Assembly (NCBI RefSeq): GCF_020382885.2
Contig: NC_058499.1
Location: 20,259,872-20,323,871, forward strand
Source: Scatophagus argus
Lineage: Eukaryota; Chordata; Actinopteri; Scatophagidae
Direction of reading: 5' to 3'
DNA: 64,000 nucleotides
In this document: in pieces, positions 1-20,400 of the stretch
Layout: the number at the start of each line of letters is the position of its first letter
Numbering within the stretch: the first letter of the stretch is position 1
The notes under the pieces: model-generated
What the model was told of the DNA's origin: nothing
Database searches by the model: none
The model's input: the letters and a program-made list of their open reading frames with translations, nothing else
Position numbers and translations under genes: made by a program

Positions 1-17
1 ACTGTTTTGTTTTTCAG

Positions 18-8560
<8,543 letters not shown>

Positions 8561-9535
8561 CACACTTCCTGCTGCTCGTCCATTAAGGAGAGACACACAA
8601 GCCCCTACAGCCTCCTCCTCCTCCTCCTCCTTTCCCCTCTCAGCCAGCAGGGCTGCGAGGATGGTGCCACAGTGTTGCAATGAAATCAGAACTGTGACTT
8701 CTGGTAAGAGGAAGCGGCGACAGAGAGGCGGAGAGAAGAAAGAGAGATGAGAGGAGGGGAATTTTAATCACAGCCGGAGCCCCAGGATCTTTCCCTCATT
8801 TACTTACATCTCCTCTTTTATATCCTTCTGACAACTCACTGCAGAAGCTGGGCCGAGAGTCATCCACTTTCTATCAACAGTGTGTTTTTCAGGCAAAAAC
8901 AGGAGAAGTGAGGAGTAGGGACATTTTAAACAGATTACAGTCAGAAGCAACTTCCCTCCCTCTGTAGAGTTATTGACATCCTTTCTATGATATGAGGATC
9001 CCACTGCGCTTTCAGCCCAGAGGCTACTGCTATTTAATCCCATCACCGCCATGCACATGTCTGCAGATGAGAAAGGGCTGGGTAGCAGAAAGGAATGCGG
9101 TGTGAAATACAGTATTAAATCCAAGGTACAGATAAATCTGAGATGTCTCACTTTCATGTTTTGGGGTATATATGGTGTATGATGTTCTCGAGGTAGCATT
9201 TTCATTCCCTTTTCTAAGAGTTGTACCCACACCTATTAATTGGTCAGCTTGGGTATCAGAAACTTGCAAATTTATTCCTAGAGTTCAGTTTTTGGTTTAC
9301 AGAAGCAAAATTTAAAAGTCAAATCAGCTGTGACACGGCAGTGAATATTAGTGTCACAATTATTGTTTTACAACAAGTAGAAAACAAAATACTTGAATCT
9401 GTATGAGATCTAATTGATTTTCAGCATAGCTGACCCTGCTGCTTTTTGTGCTTTGTCGTTGCTCAGATGTTATTTCCTCAGTCTCAGCCATGTATGTAAC
9501 AACCACAACAAATAAATACACAACAATTAGAATTT
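8561..9535 (+). other. rspry1: rspry1 3' UTR with candidate poly(A) signals
   Basis: Sequence after the rspry1 stop has no further coding exon. A consensus AATAAA lies at 9511-9516, giving a 3' UTR of about 0.95 kb. Another AATAAA near 10764 followed by T-rich sequence could end a longer 2.2 kb form. From 9536 to about 11050 I see only AT-rich sequence and a short ATTC run near 10787-10806. Confidence 0.5.
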
Positions 9536-11173
9536 ACAGAAAGATAATCTGTGAATGAAATCACTTTTTCTCTTTTCTTTTTTGTTTGAGCCAATGAGGG
9601 GGTTGTATACAATTTCCACCACTTTCTGAATTTATCTAGGATTGTTTGATTGGTGCTAAAAATTTGACAAAAACTTTTAATGCAGCTCCATTGTAAGTCG
9701 GGCTCATTTGAGGGGCAGCATATGGAAGTACGTCTTCATTTTTGTTTGTGATAACAAACGCACGCGTCTGTACCAAGACGACTATTTTCAGTCCACAGGA
9801 TGTGATTTAATTTTGTATTTAAAATGATGGCTATGTAGAATCTTGGTTGAGAGGAACAACAGCTTTTGTTGACTGATCGTGTTGTATTAGCCCATCAGTA
9901 AATTGTTTGAAACAACTGTGAGACGTTTAAGAGAATTGTTTTTCCTCAAAGTTTACTAAATATCCCCGGGTCATTCTTTAAACGTTCACATTTTGAGTCC
10001 AGTTTTGCAGTAAAATAATTTACACATGTTAGAAACTGTCCACAGCAGACGGGCATGACGTAAAGACATGAGTTGTGGGATCTGTTGCATACAGAATTGA
10101 TCTTGTCAAAAGAGGTTTGTCTGTTTGGAAGAGATTGGTTCAAACTGAGTATAATATCTTTGTGCTCTGTATAGCATAGCATATCTCTCTGCTCTCATTT
10201 TGTCATTTCTCCATCTTTCTTCCTGTCTTTATAAGAACCTCATATTTTGTGTGTCTTTCTGTCCATCCTTTACTTGAAGCATCTCTGGGGTTGAATGAAT
10301 GATGTGTATTTTGAAAGCAGGTGATGAAATGAACATGAGAGATTGTGATTCAGGAAAAATTTGTAGAATTAAAACAATCATCGATGTTTCAAATTATCGT
10401 ACTGAATAATTTAGAATTTATTTTGGTCAAATTGTTTATTAAGGAATTATTACTCCAACAAACTGCATGAACAGGATCTGTAAAATCAAACTTAATTCAA
10501 ACTGTACTGGAATGATTTTCAAAAGATAACGCATCTCTCAGTATGATGAAAGACTGTTCTGGTCACCGTTTGCTGTCTGGTATTTTCCGATGCACCTTAT
10601 ACATGCAGGTGAGAGAAATTATACTGTTGTCTCTATGCTTGGAGATGAAGTTCAGGATTGTAAAGAATAAGTTGTGAGTTGTATTTAAAACATCTATATT
10701 TTGCCCCAGAGTTCCCAAAGATGTGACTGATTGAAGAATTGTTTCCTGAATTGTGATATTTGTAATAAATGTATGCACATGTGATTTTATTCATTCATTC
10801 ATTCATTATGACTGGGCGTTTTTATTTACAAATCAAGTCAATCAAATTTTCTTTTGTCTCAAGGACAGCAGTGATATGTTATTCAACACTGGCTTTTGCA
10901 GACACGCCAGGCTTCAACAGGTGTGAGTAAACTAAATGTATAGCTTTGAGTATGAATGTATCTAAACAGACATTAGTTCTTGAAATAACAGTCGATCACG
11001 AAACACTGAAGTGATGATGCTGTAATCCCACTGGTATTTTCTCAGGTAGGAACCAAGGTGCACAGATTTTGTTCTACCGGACGGAGTGCCCAGGCGCACA
11101 TATGTTCACCGTTTCCCTGACAACAACATTACGTTCGTATTTACCGTACACGTTAGCGATTTACTGAAACGGC

Positions 11174-13634
11174 ATGGACATCCAGGAACGAAGTAAGTGA
11201 AATAGTTTCGTTTAACTGACATATATGCGGCTTGATGGTTGTGTAAATTAACACATTGTTCGTAAAAATGCGAAATGTAGCAACAAATCTTGACTGCATG
11301 CATGAAACGCTGGTGTTACATGTGTTTTGCTAACATTAGCTAACCTTTATTTAGCCGGTCATCTAGATAAGTGACGTGATTCAGTAGCGGACGAAACTAG
11401 TTAGGCCTTACAGAAAGCTTTATAATTGAATAGCTGTGAAATTTGCAAGTTAGCTTAGCTGATTGGTATAGCAGCTAATTTGACCCCTCCACATTCTTCA
11501 GATGTCCGGAGCTGTGGAGAAAACATCGTAGAAATGGTTGACATGGACGAAGAAAACTTTGCTATTTCCAGGTGGGTTTCCCAAATCGGCTCTTAAGTTC
11601 TTTGTGTGAAGCCTAAATTAAGTCGGAAGTCTATCAAAGCAAATCTCAAGTCAGGTCTTGGTCGCTGTAGGGCAAGTCTAAGTCTCGCTTATGAACTGTA
11701 TAATCAAACACCAACACAGCATATGAACTGTATAAATAGTCTTTCTTTTTTCACTTTGTCAGTTAAATGTTACATAGTTATCATGTGCTCACGGAAGGTT
11801 TATCTGTCGCTGTCTTTTAATATTTTTATTCTTCTGGGACATCTTTTGACAACCAGGTCAAAAGTTGTGAGTTCATTTGCTTTTAAGGCTCCAGGAAAGT
11901 GTTGGAGCAGGCAAGTTTTACAGCATTTAAGTCTAATGTTCACTTTTTTGAGACGGTTTAGGTAGAGAAGGAAAAATGTTACTTAGCTGTGATATGCTGC
12001 ATATTTTTTATAGCATATAATCCAAATCCATAGCTACAATATTGATTCTGGCATCTTTGCAGTCCCTCCTCACATGTGGTCCTGTATACTTGTGAGTCAT
12101 TTAAAAGCTTTAAGCAATGTGACCTTTTTGTTGTTTTTCTCCATTCAGTTCCTCAGCTGCAGACAGTGCTTTTGATGCCGTTATTGGCTGCATAGAGGAA
12201 ATCATCATGGGTATGAGTTTATTTAATGTTTTATAGTACTCTGCTGGTCTTTCACTTTGTAAATAATATAAATAATACTGTTAGTGAAGGATAACTTTTC
12301 AGCAACCTGACCGTGAGAAGCAATGGTCATTTTCTTACGTTGTAAATCATATGTCACCAGGCTTTGTGCTCAGAAGACAATTGGGTAGAATTGAGATTTT
12401 TGATCTTAAACTGATTCAGTTTATTCTGTCTGTCTGTTCTGTGGAAGACATGTCTAAGAGATGGACCTTGAAGACAAAAATACTTAATAAATTAAATAAA
12501 TCAGAGAGGCCAACATTTGCAAGACTAGAATATGCTGAGCTAGCTGAAGACATGTGTTTCACCAGTTATTGGTGAAGATATCTGATGTTCTTCATATCCA
12601 TTACTCTTTATTTAGAGGAGGAGTTCCAGCAGCTTCAGCAGAGCTTCATGGAGAGACATTACATGGAGTTTGAGGACTCTGACGAGAATAAGCTCATCTA
12701 CACATCCATCTTCAATGAATATGTGAGTGGCACTTCATTGATTTAATTTACATTAAATCACTCCCACATTTGTCTTCAAGGAATATGACATAAGATCATC
12801 TGATGTATATGACCCCCTGATATCACCTAGTCTGTCATTTCATCCAACATCCCAGTCAAAGATTCTAATTTTTTACTGATCGTCTATATTATTCAGCAAG
12901 GTAAACTAAGGTCAAATTTGTAATGAAACTCTTGACTGTTGTGTAGGTTGACCTGCTGGAGAAACACCTGGAGCAGCAGCTGATGGAGAGGATCCCCGGC
13001 TTCAACATGAACACGTTCACAGAGCTGCTTGTGTAAGATGTGACGTGATTACTCTCCCCTGAGTGAGGTCATTTGGTTTTGGCTCTTTTTAAAGGAACCT
13101 GTCTAGTCAAACGGTCGTTTGTTTGATGCACCTATTGCTCTTAACAAATGCTATTGTGCAGTGTACCACTAGGTGGCACAAAAGTGCACTGAGAATGTAA
13201 TGAGATGCACCGCATGTCTCCTCTATGTGCAGGCAACACAAAGAAGAGGTGCCAGGTGACATCTTTGAAATGCTACTCACGTTCACTGACTTCATGGCCT
13301 TCAAGGAGATGTTTCTGGAATACAAGACTGTGAGTTATCTGCGAGCTGATAAATCCCTTTTTATTGAGAATCTCAACAAGAGATTTTTACTTTTATCACA
13401 TCTGTCTTTGTTTTCTAGTTGGCAGACTAACATTTGGTATTGGTATTCCATAAATAAAAACTTTTTATTTTTATTAATTATCAAAAGCAAATTGTTCGGA
13501 CTCCTAATGCCAGCTATGAATCTGTGTGTTTCAAGGAGAAGGAGGGCCGAGGCCTGGACCTGAGTCAAGGACTGGTGGTCACATCTCTGATTCCTGCAGG
13601 CTCCAAACAGACTGACTCCACTGGATCTCAGTGA
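11174..13634 (+). CDS. arl2bp: ADP-ribosylation factor-like 2 binding protein (BART)
   Basis: Seven coding exons: 11174-11192, 11502-11571, 12149-12210, 12616-12722, 12947-13032, 13233-13329, 13536-13634 (TGA 13632-13634), 540 nt, 179 residues. Human ARL2BP has 163. The BART domain (FDAVIGCIEEIIM, EFEDSDENKLIYTSIFNEY, GDIFEMLLTFTDFMAFKEMF, EKEGRGLDLSQGLVVTS) is intact. ARL2BP is a cytosolic, mitochondrial and ciliary effector that binds GTP-loaded ARL2 and ARL3 and is tied to photoreceptor ciliary function. I start at 11174 because it is the first ATG in an open frame spanning the 11192/11502 junction, has G at +4, and follows an in-frame TGA at 11165-11167. The human start aligns with the methionine at codon 21 (MDEENF), so 20 extra residues come from the short first exon; initiation at codon 18 or 21 remains possible. 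The final acceptor is AAG rather than CAG. rspry1 lies directly upstream, same strand. Confidence 0.94.
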
Positions 13635-14420
13635 CACACTTACATACTGTGTCCAACACTTGAATTGCCTCTCCCTCCATTTGTTTATATAAAAGTCTGT
13701 CCACAGGCCTTCAGAAAGCTGTACTCTGATGGTGAGCTGCTGGATACACTCACCATAAACCTACTCTGTCTGTGTACAAACGGCAGCAAACTAACGCATG
13801 CATTCCTCTTTGTTTTTTGTTCTGGGTGGGATGCTATGCATGTTTAAGAGCTTCTTTGTAGTTCAGAGGTTTTGGCTTCACTCATGTTTTTATTAACATT
13901 TAGCATTTCTTTATTCTGCCTTGCTGGGGAGTGGGGGGCCTAAAGCTCTCAGGTGCAGGTATTAGACTTGTGTTTGTGTTTTTCAGGTGATCCTACTGGT
14001 TGTTATGTGAAAGGCACCAACAAATCTCCTTGTAAGCACGAGGAAACCATTCCATGTGATTGAATGTTTGAATCTTCCTTCTTTGCCTTGAATTTTGTTC
14101 CATAAGAAGAGAATATAGCAGAGCTAATATAGATGTTTTATGAAGTTTTAATTTATTTGGTTAGTTTGAAAACTCATTGGATTGAGTTTTGTGACTGTGA
14201 AAGTGTTTTTTATTGTATATAGTGATTGTGTGTGCTTGTGTGTGTGCATGTGTGTTTCTGCAATTTTAAATTACATCTACAGTATAGTTTTCAGTACACA
14301 GTGTTTTCTACTTAACAGAACAGCTGTAAATGTACAAGTATATTTATGTGACTGGTGAAGTACTGTTGATTGGTTAGTAAAAAATATTTTTCAAATAAAT
14401 GGATAAAAGCCTTACATTTA
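13635..14420 (+). other. arl2bp: arl2bp 3' UTR
   Basis: Non-coding sequence following the arl2bp stop. An AATAAA at 14394-14399 is the best poly(A) signal, giving a 3' UTR of about 0.8 kb. The sequence is AT-rich with a short GT tract near 14225-14255. Confidence 0.5.
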
Positions 14421-15984
14421 AAACTTAAAAAGTGCTTTATTTAAACACTTGCGAGGTTGAGGCCTGCACTCACCACTGGATTTCACTAGTTTGCAAAGTC
14501 TTGGTGCAAACAGACACAACCTATTTCATTAAGGGCACATACAACACAAGTTGAGCTCTGTATGATTTAAATGAAAGAAATCTGTTACAGACCCTTTTTC
14601 ACAGCTCTGTGAGTACATAGTGGAACCTTATTTGCATTATTAAAGGAGGCATATCCTGTAGAATGATTTATTAAACATTACATCTTTCCATGTCCATTTT
14701 GCAGTTTATCATCAGTGATTTGGCTTGGTCCGTGGGGAATTAATGAGTTTCTGTGTGAGCCTGGATAATCAGGAGAGGACACAGATACTTATACTACCTC
14801 TACTTCTATGTGAAACAGGCTTATCAATTGACAACCTGCACCTGTAAGCCCCATACGGGCCTACTGGACCAGCTCTCCATTTAAAGTGTGCAAGCCCCTG
14901 ATATGGTTGAAAACTAAGGGCTTATTTGAGCTGGTGTTGGGGAAACTCGCCTGGCTTTTCACTGCCTCCTTCTGGACGTCAACCTTGCTACCACTGAGAG
15001 TCTGCCCTGACTGAGTAGCCTTCTGCTTCACACTGCAGCCACACCCATTAATGGCAGCTTCCCTCTTAAAGAGTCTGGCACTTTTAATTTAATTTTTTAA
15101 TTTTTAATTTAACTTTAATTGGAAAGTTCCCAGATTTAAATTTAGCGGCCAGGATATTCGCCCCAAGGGTTTGTTATTCAATTTCTAATACACAATAACT
15201 TAACTTTTTACGACCAAGGAAGTTACTTACTCATAAAAAGGGACTTCTGTCTTTTGGAATTCTGCATGGAATAATTTTATTGCAGGAATTAAGCAATGAC
15301 AAAGCAACAGCTCATTGGCCATAAATCATAGCTTACATATCAACCAGTCATTACTTTATCATATCCTCAAGGATCATATGGTCATTAAATCATTTACGAA
15401 TCACGCTGACCTTTTTTTACTGATCACATATCAGTTTACAATTTAGGTCATTCTACAATGCATATTTAAAAAAAATAAGTCAATAAAAGTTATCAATCAA
15501 CTTTTCTTTGCATGCAATAATTCTGTCCACGCAGTCTTTATAGTTTTACGGGTTATTTCCCTTATGTATGCTTGTCTGTGGGGAAGGCAGCCCCTGTGCC
15601 ACAATACAGTACCCACCAGCAACAACAACCACAGTCTGTAAACAAGAAATACTATACAAACCTTTAAAAAATATGTTTCTGCATTATGGGACAGCAGTGC
15701 ACTCCAAAATGGAAGAAATCACTCAAAATCTTTGGCTGTACCCAGACTGTTTTAACACTGCCAGTCTGATCAATAGCCAACCAAGGACACAGCTTTAGAG
15801 TAGTTCAGATATTATGATATTTTAAGGCAGTTTTACAAACTAATGTCATCACAATTGATTCTAAAAGATTTGGGAGAGGAACAGACCATGAGCAAATATC
15901 CACACTTACTCAGTAGCTCAAATCATTTATTTATTTATTTATTTTTTTTGCATTTTAAAGTCGTGTTTTTTAGTTTTACCTTAC
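14421..15984. other. Convergent intergenic region between arl2bp and pllp
   Basis: The two flanking genes converge here, so this stretch should hold only 3' ends. I see AT-rich unique-looking sequence, a TTTA run at about 15928-15946 and no exon-like open frame with family similarity. Confidence 0.5.
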
Positions 15985-16530
15985 TAGGAATAATTTGATA
16001 TTTTGAGATCCATGAACATTTGCTTTTGTTGAAAGTGATAATGTAGTCTACGACTCTTATGTCCGTATGAAAAGTATTTAGTCACAGCTAGCAGCCCGTC
16101 AACCTAACTTAGCACATAGACTGGAGATGGGGGAAACAGTTTGCCTGGCTCTGTCCAGAGGTGGCAAAATCTACCTACCAGCACCAGCTGCTCACTAATT
16201 AGCATGCCTTATTAATCTGCACGAACACCAAAGTGTAAAAACAACTTGCAGTGGTCTTGTGATTGTGGTCTCTTGGCTGTGACATAAATCACCACTCCTA
16301 GCCGAGAAACAATAGTCCTGTACATAAACCCCTGTAAAACAGAGCCTTGTGGTTTTTGTACTAATGTGTGTAGTTAGTGAGCTTTAGAGGGACTGAAGAG
16401 GGGATCTAGTCAATCTTTGATCAGAGCCAGGCTGACCGTTTCCCCCAGTCTTTGTGCTAAGCTAAGCTAACCAGCTGCCGCCAGTAGCTTTAGTCTTATT
16501 CTACACACATGTGAGTGGCAACAGCCTCTT
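15985..16530. mobile_element. MITE-like element with long inverted arms (family copy 1)
   Basis: The arm at about 16090-16160 (CTAACTTAGCACATAGACTGG, GGGGGAAACAG, GCCTGGCTCTGTCC) is the reverse complement of the arm at about 16425-16492 (CAGAGCCAGGCTGACCG, TTTCCCCCAGTCTTTGTG, CTAAGCTAAGCTAACCAGC). The outer left end, GGAATAATTTGATATTTTGAG, also resembles the start of a repeat I recognise as common in teleost introns. The element has no coding capacity. Diverged relatives lie at 44955-45245 and 31390-31440. Superfamily is not assigned. Confidence 0.65.
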
Positions 16531-17014
16531 TAACTCTTGGATTTTGTGCCTAGTGAGGCATCATATGTGTATTTTATCGATAACCTGGAGATGTTAGTAA
16601 TTTGTGGTAATACATCCATGGTATTATCAAGAATTTAAGGCACTGCTGGTTCTATTTGGATATTTACAATAGTGTTATTAAATGTATTTATAGAAAAGCC
16701 TTTTTGCCTCAGTGCAGTCAACCAGAGCCCCTTTAAAGAAGTCTTATGTTGTTGAGACGCAGTATCAAGAGCCACACTTTATGTAAAGGTAAAAGCACAT
16801 TGAGTTAGTCTGTCTGAATTACCGTAGGTTTCACCTTATTGTGGAAACGGAGGTTAAGCTAAGGTCAGGATTTGGGTAACCAAAGTCAGCAGTAGGAATC
16901 AGGTTACACTACAGTGACTGTCAAGTATTAACACTAGACTTCAAATAACTACAGTATCTTGCAGGAAAGGGAACGTGGAGTCTTTTCCAGTGATCAGCAT
17001 TGCAGGTTTGAGTC

Positions 17015-17416
17015 CTAGGTTGGCACTGTGCTGGTGGCAGCGTTACCTCCATCTCCCTTCCAGTCCAAATAGGAGAAGAAAGCACTTGCACCATACACTA
17101 CGGTCACCACAGCACCAAAGAACTGAACAGACAGACAGAGAGGTAGAGACATTGATAAGTGAAACTGGGAGAAATGGGACAAATACACATTTTTAATGAC
17201 TGCAGCGCTAAGGACCCAATTCTTCTGCAGCTGACATAAATCTGAATTTAAATTTTTATGTATTCACATATATAAATATTCTAGGTACATGTAATTTCAC
17301 AACTTTAATGATGCCCTAATTGGCCATTACACCTGGTGAATGTTAGTGTATCTCCACAGGTGTGCCTCAGAGGCAGTAAAGTGTACCTGATTAGAGTTTG
17401 TGAAAGGACAGAGGCC

Positions 17417-17447
<31 letters not shown>

Positions 17448-20400
17448 TCATGTGGTAAATGCTATTGTAGCTGTAAACCAGCATGGACTTTAGCCTTTGG
17501 AAGAGGCTATAAAATGGCACATCCAGCTAGCATTTCTTGACACTGGTGATTGGTGACACAAACACACATTATCTTTTGGTCTGCTGCCTTACATACATCC
17601 CCCTCTCTCTCTACATATATTATGTATATATGTAATGTGTGTATATATATATATGTATATATATTCTTTTTAATTGAACATTGACTTTAAACAGCAGAGC
17701 AGAGGAGGGAGTGGAAGCTGTAGTACAAAGGTAAGTGGACTTTTAAACACACCAATCACATGACATGCTTTCCACTCATATGAGCCATAAAAATGCCTCG
17801 CCCTTCATGTTACTCTGCCTCTCTCACATCTTCAAGGTTCAGGTGTGTGTACCCACTTCAGCCTGATAAGTAAACACATTATCAGAAACACACCTAGAAG
17901 GCTGTCTAGGCTTAGATTTGTGGCTATTGACCAAACTATTGTTACTTGCCACAGGAATTTGATTTTGGAGACACATTATCAGAGGGTGATCTCAGAGTGT
18001 TATTCAAGCAGTTTTTGTATTTGAGTCAGTGTTAGTAGTGTCAGGCTTCTTACAGCGGCAGCTGCTAAATGATTGTATGCTGCGACGAAGAAGGTGAAGG
18101 GATACACATTTGCTGCATTGGCTGCGAAGGCAGTCACATAGAGGACCGTGGCTATGGTGTTATATATCATCACCTAGAAAAAGAGGAGAATCATTAGTAA
18201 CATTTCCACAGAGCTTCTCCTGACTGTCCCGGTGCATCTTTTCTGCTCCCGTTCCTCTCTTTTTAATATAAAACACATATCCGGCCTTTTAAAATCTACT
18301 TCACTGTTTTGTCAGTTACTTTTCATAATTTATATCTCTTGTCACACTTCAGTCTTAGTTCTGTTGCTCCATCTTGATTATGCATCATATATTGAAGCCT
18401 TTTATGGAAACAATTTTGGTGATTTGATATAACAGAATTTGATCTGTGTTCTTCTGACTTGTGTTGGACTCTTGCTTATTTATTCTGTGATGTTTAATGT
18501 TATAAAGAAATGTTTGATTTGAAAAGATGTTTTCTGGGGCTTTAAATCCAGAGAGAAACTTAGAGAAACTGAAGTTAACTAAAAAACCTAGCTAAATAAA
18601 AGCACATTTGTTCACTATTCACTGTCCTTCACTGTTCTGTTTGTGTAAGCTCTGAGAACTTGGTGTTTGAAAACTGTTTCTGCTGCAAGCAAAACAACCC
18701 TCAAAAACAACTTGTTCAACATTCATTCCAGCTTTCTTTCTTTCTTCCTTCCTTTCTTCTTTCCTCCCCTAATCCCTCCTACCATCAGGGGCCAGGGGAC
18801 AGTGGGGAGTTGTCGATGGACACCAAATAGGATCAGGAAGAAGAGGACGGTGGTGAGGATCCACAGAGTGACGGCCACAAACATCACCCAGCCAAACACC
18901 GGTGGAAAAATCCTGAATGTGCTGGCTATTAGCGCCCAGTGAAGCAGCCCTAAAAACTAGAGAGAGGGGGAGGGGGGCAAGACAGACACATAGCCTACAT
19001 TAACAGTGTTACTGCATGTAATCATGTCTTAAAGTGACTCCATTGTGCAAGAAAGTTATGTGCAGAAAATACTATCTCAGAGTTATTAGTTGACTGAGTT
19101 AGTTGACTGAGTTAGTCATGTTAAGTGGGCATCTTCTTATTCTTTCAAACTTGCATTAATCACTTTTTTGGCCACTTGAGGGCAGCACAGCAAGCTGTAA
19201 ACAAAAACACAGACATACACAGTATTATTACCTTATTAACTAACATGTTGGCAAACAGCTACCTTTTGGCATCATGTTTCTGAAGACCTGATGAATATCT
19301 GCTATGTCATTAGCTGCTAAATTCTCAACTGTGTTCAGCTGCTAGTCATGAATGTTGTAGGTCATGTACAGTGGGTTTTAAGAGCTTTTTAGGCAAACCC
19401 AGCAGAATTGCGTGATACTGCCTCGGTATTTCAACAATTTTCACGGATTTTATTTAGTGTCTCCTAGCTTAGTCATGGTAGTGAGGCATAACATGTTCCC
19501 TATTCTTAATACTTAAGCATTTGTGTAATTTAGAACTTTCCCCTTTTTGGGTTTTGTAGTCCAATAGTCCATGCGTTTAGTTGATAGGTTTGTGAACTTT
19601 TGTGTCAGCTGTGTCACAGCTATTGTCAATCAGAATTATTAGTAGGCCAGTAGGAGATCCCTTCACAGCCATTATGGCAATGAGGACAGCCAACATGACT
19701 GTTAACATACTGTCTACATCTTTGTGAAACAAAGCTAGTCTTTAAAGGCCATGTTAGCAGCTCTGTGAGGATTTGAGCTAAATGCTAATGTCAACATGTC
19801 AGCCTGGACCCAATGACAGTGCTGCTGTTTTTCAGGTGCCATGTTTACCATGATCACCATCTTAGTTTAGCGTGTTAGCACACAAAATCAATTCCTGCAG
19901 GATCAATAAAGTTCTTATCTTATCTTAAACCAAAGTATTGGACAATATTATATGTACCTCATGCAAAGTTAAGCCATTCTAATTCATCCTGATGGGAACA
20001 TGAATGCGTATATAATGGCAGGTCAATCATCTAATAGTCGTGTAGATAATTCAGTCTGTTTGACCTCTTTATCCACATTCATTTTTCCCAGAAATCTTAA
20101 ACCGTCAGGGTAAAACACAGAGAATGCCAGATGCTCTCAGCATTCTTGTCGGGATTCTTGTTTGTTGAAAGTACACTGATGACTAAAATTTAAGTCAAGA
20201 ATACAGCATATGGGCTTGTCGAAACAGAAATGTCATCCAGACGGAAACCACATGGTTCTCTCTTTGTCTCTCTGCTTCTGTCCCATGAGGAAGGCAACTA
20301 TAGGACAGTCTATTATGTATGCAAAGATCTGGTTTCACTTTCTACCCACCTGCTAAACACACATCCACACAGTGGGCAGTCTAATGTTGACCTTTATAAA

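Noticed and set aside
13690-14030. Extra 3' exons for arl2bp after AG sites near 13707 and 13986
   Set aside because: The reading frame already stops at 13634 at the expected family length; these fall in the 3' UTR.
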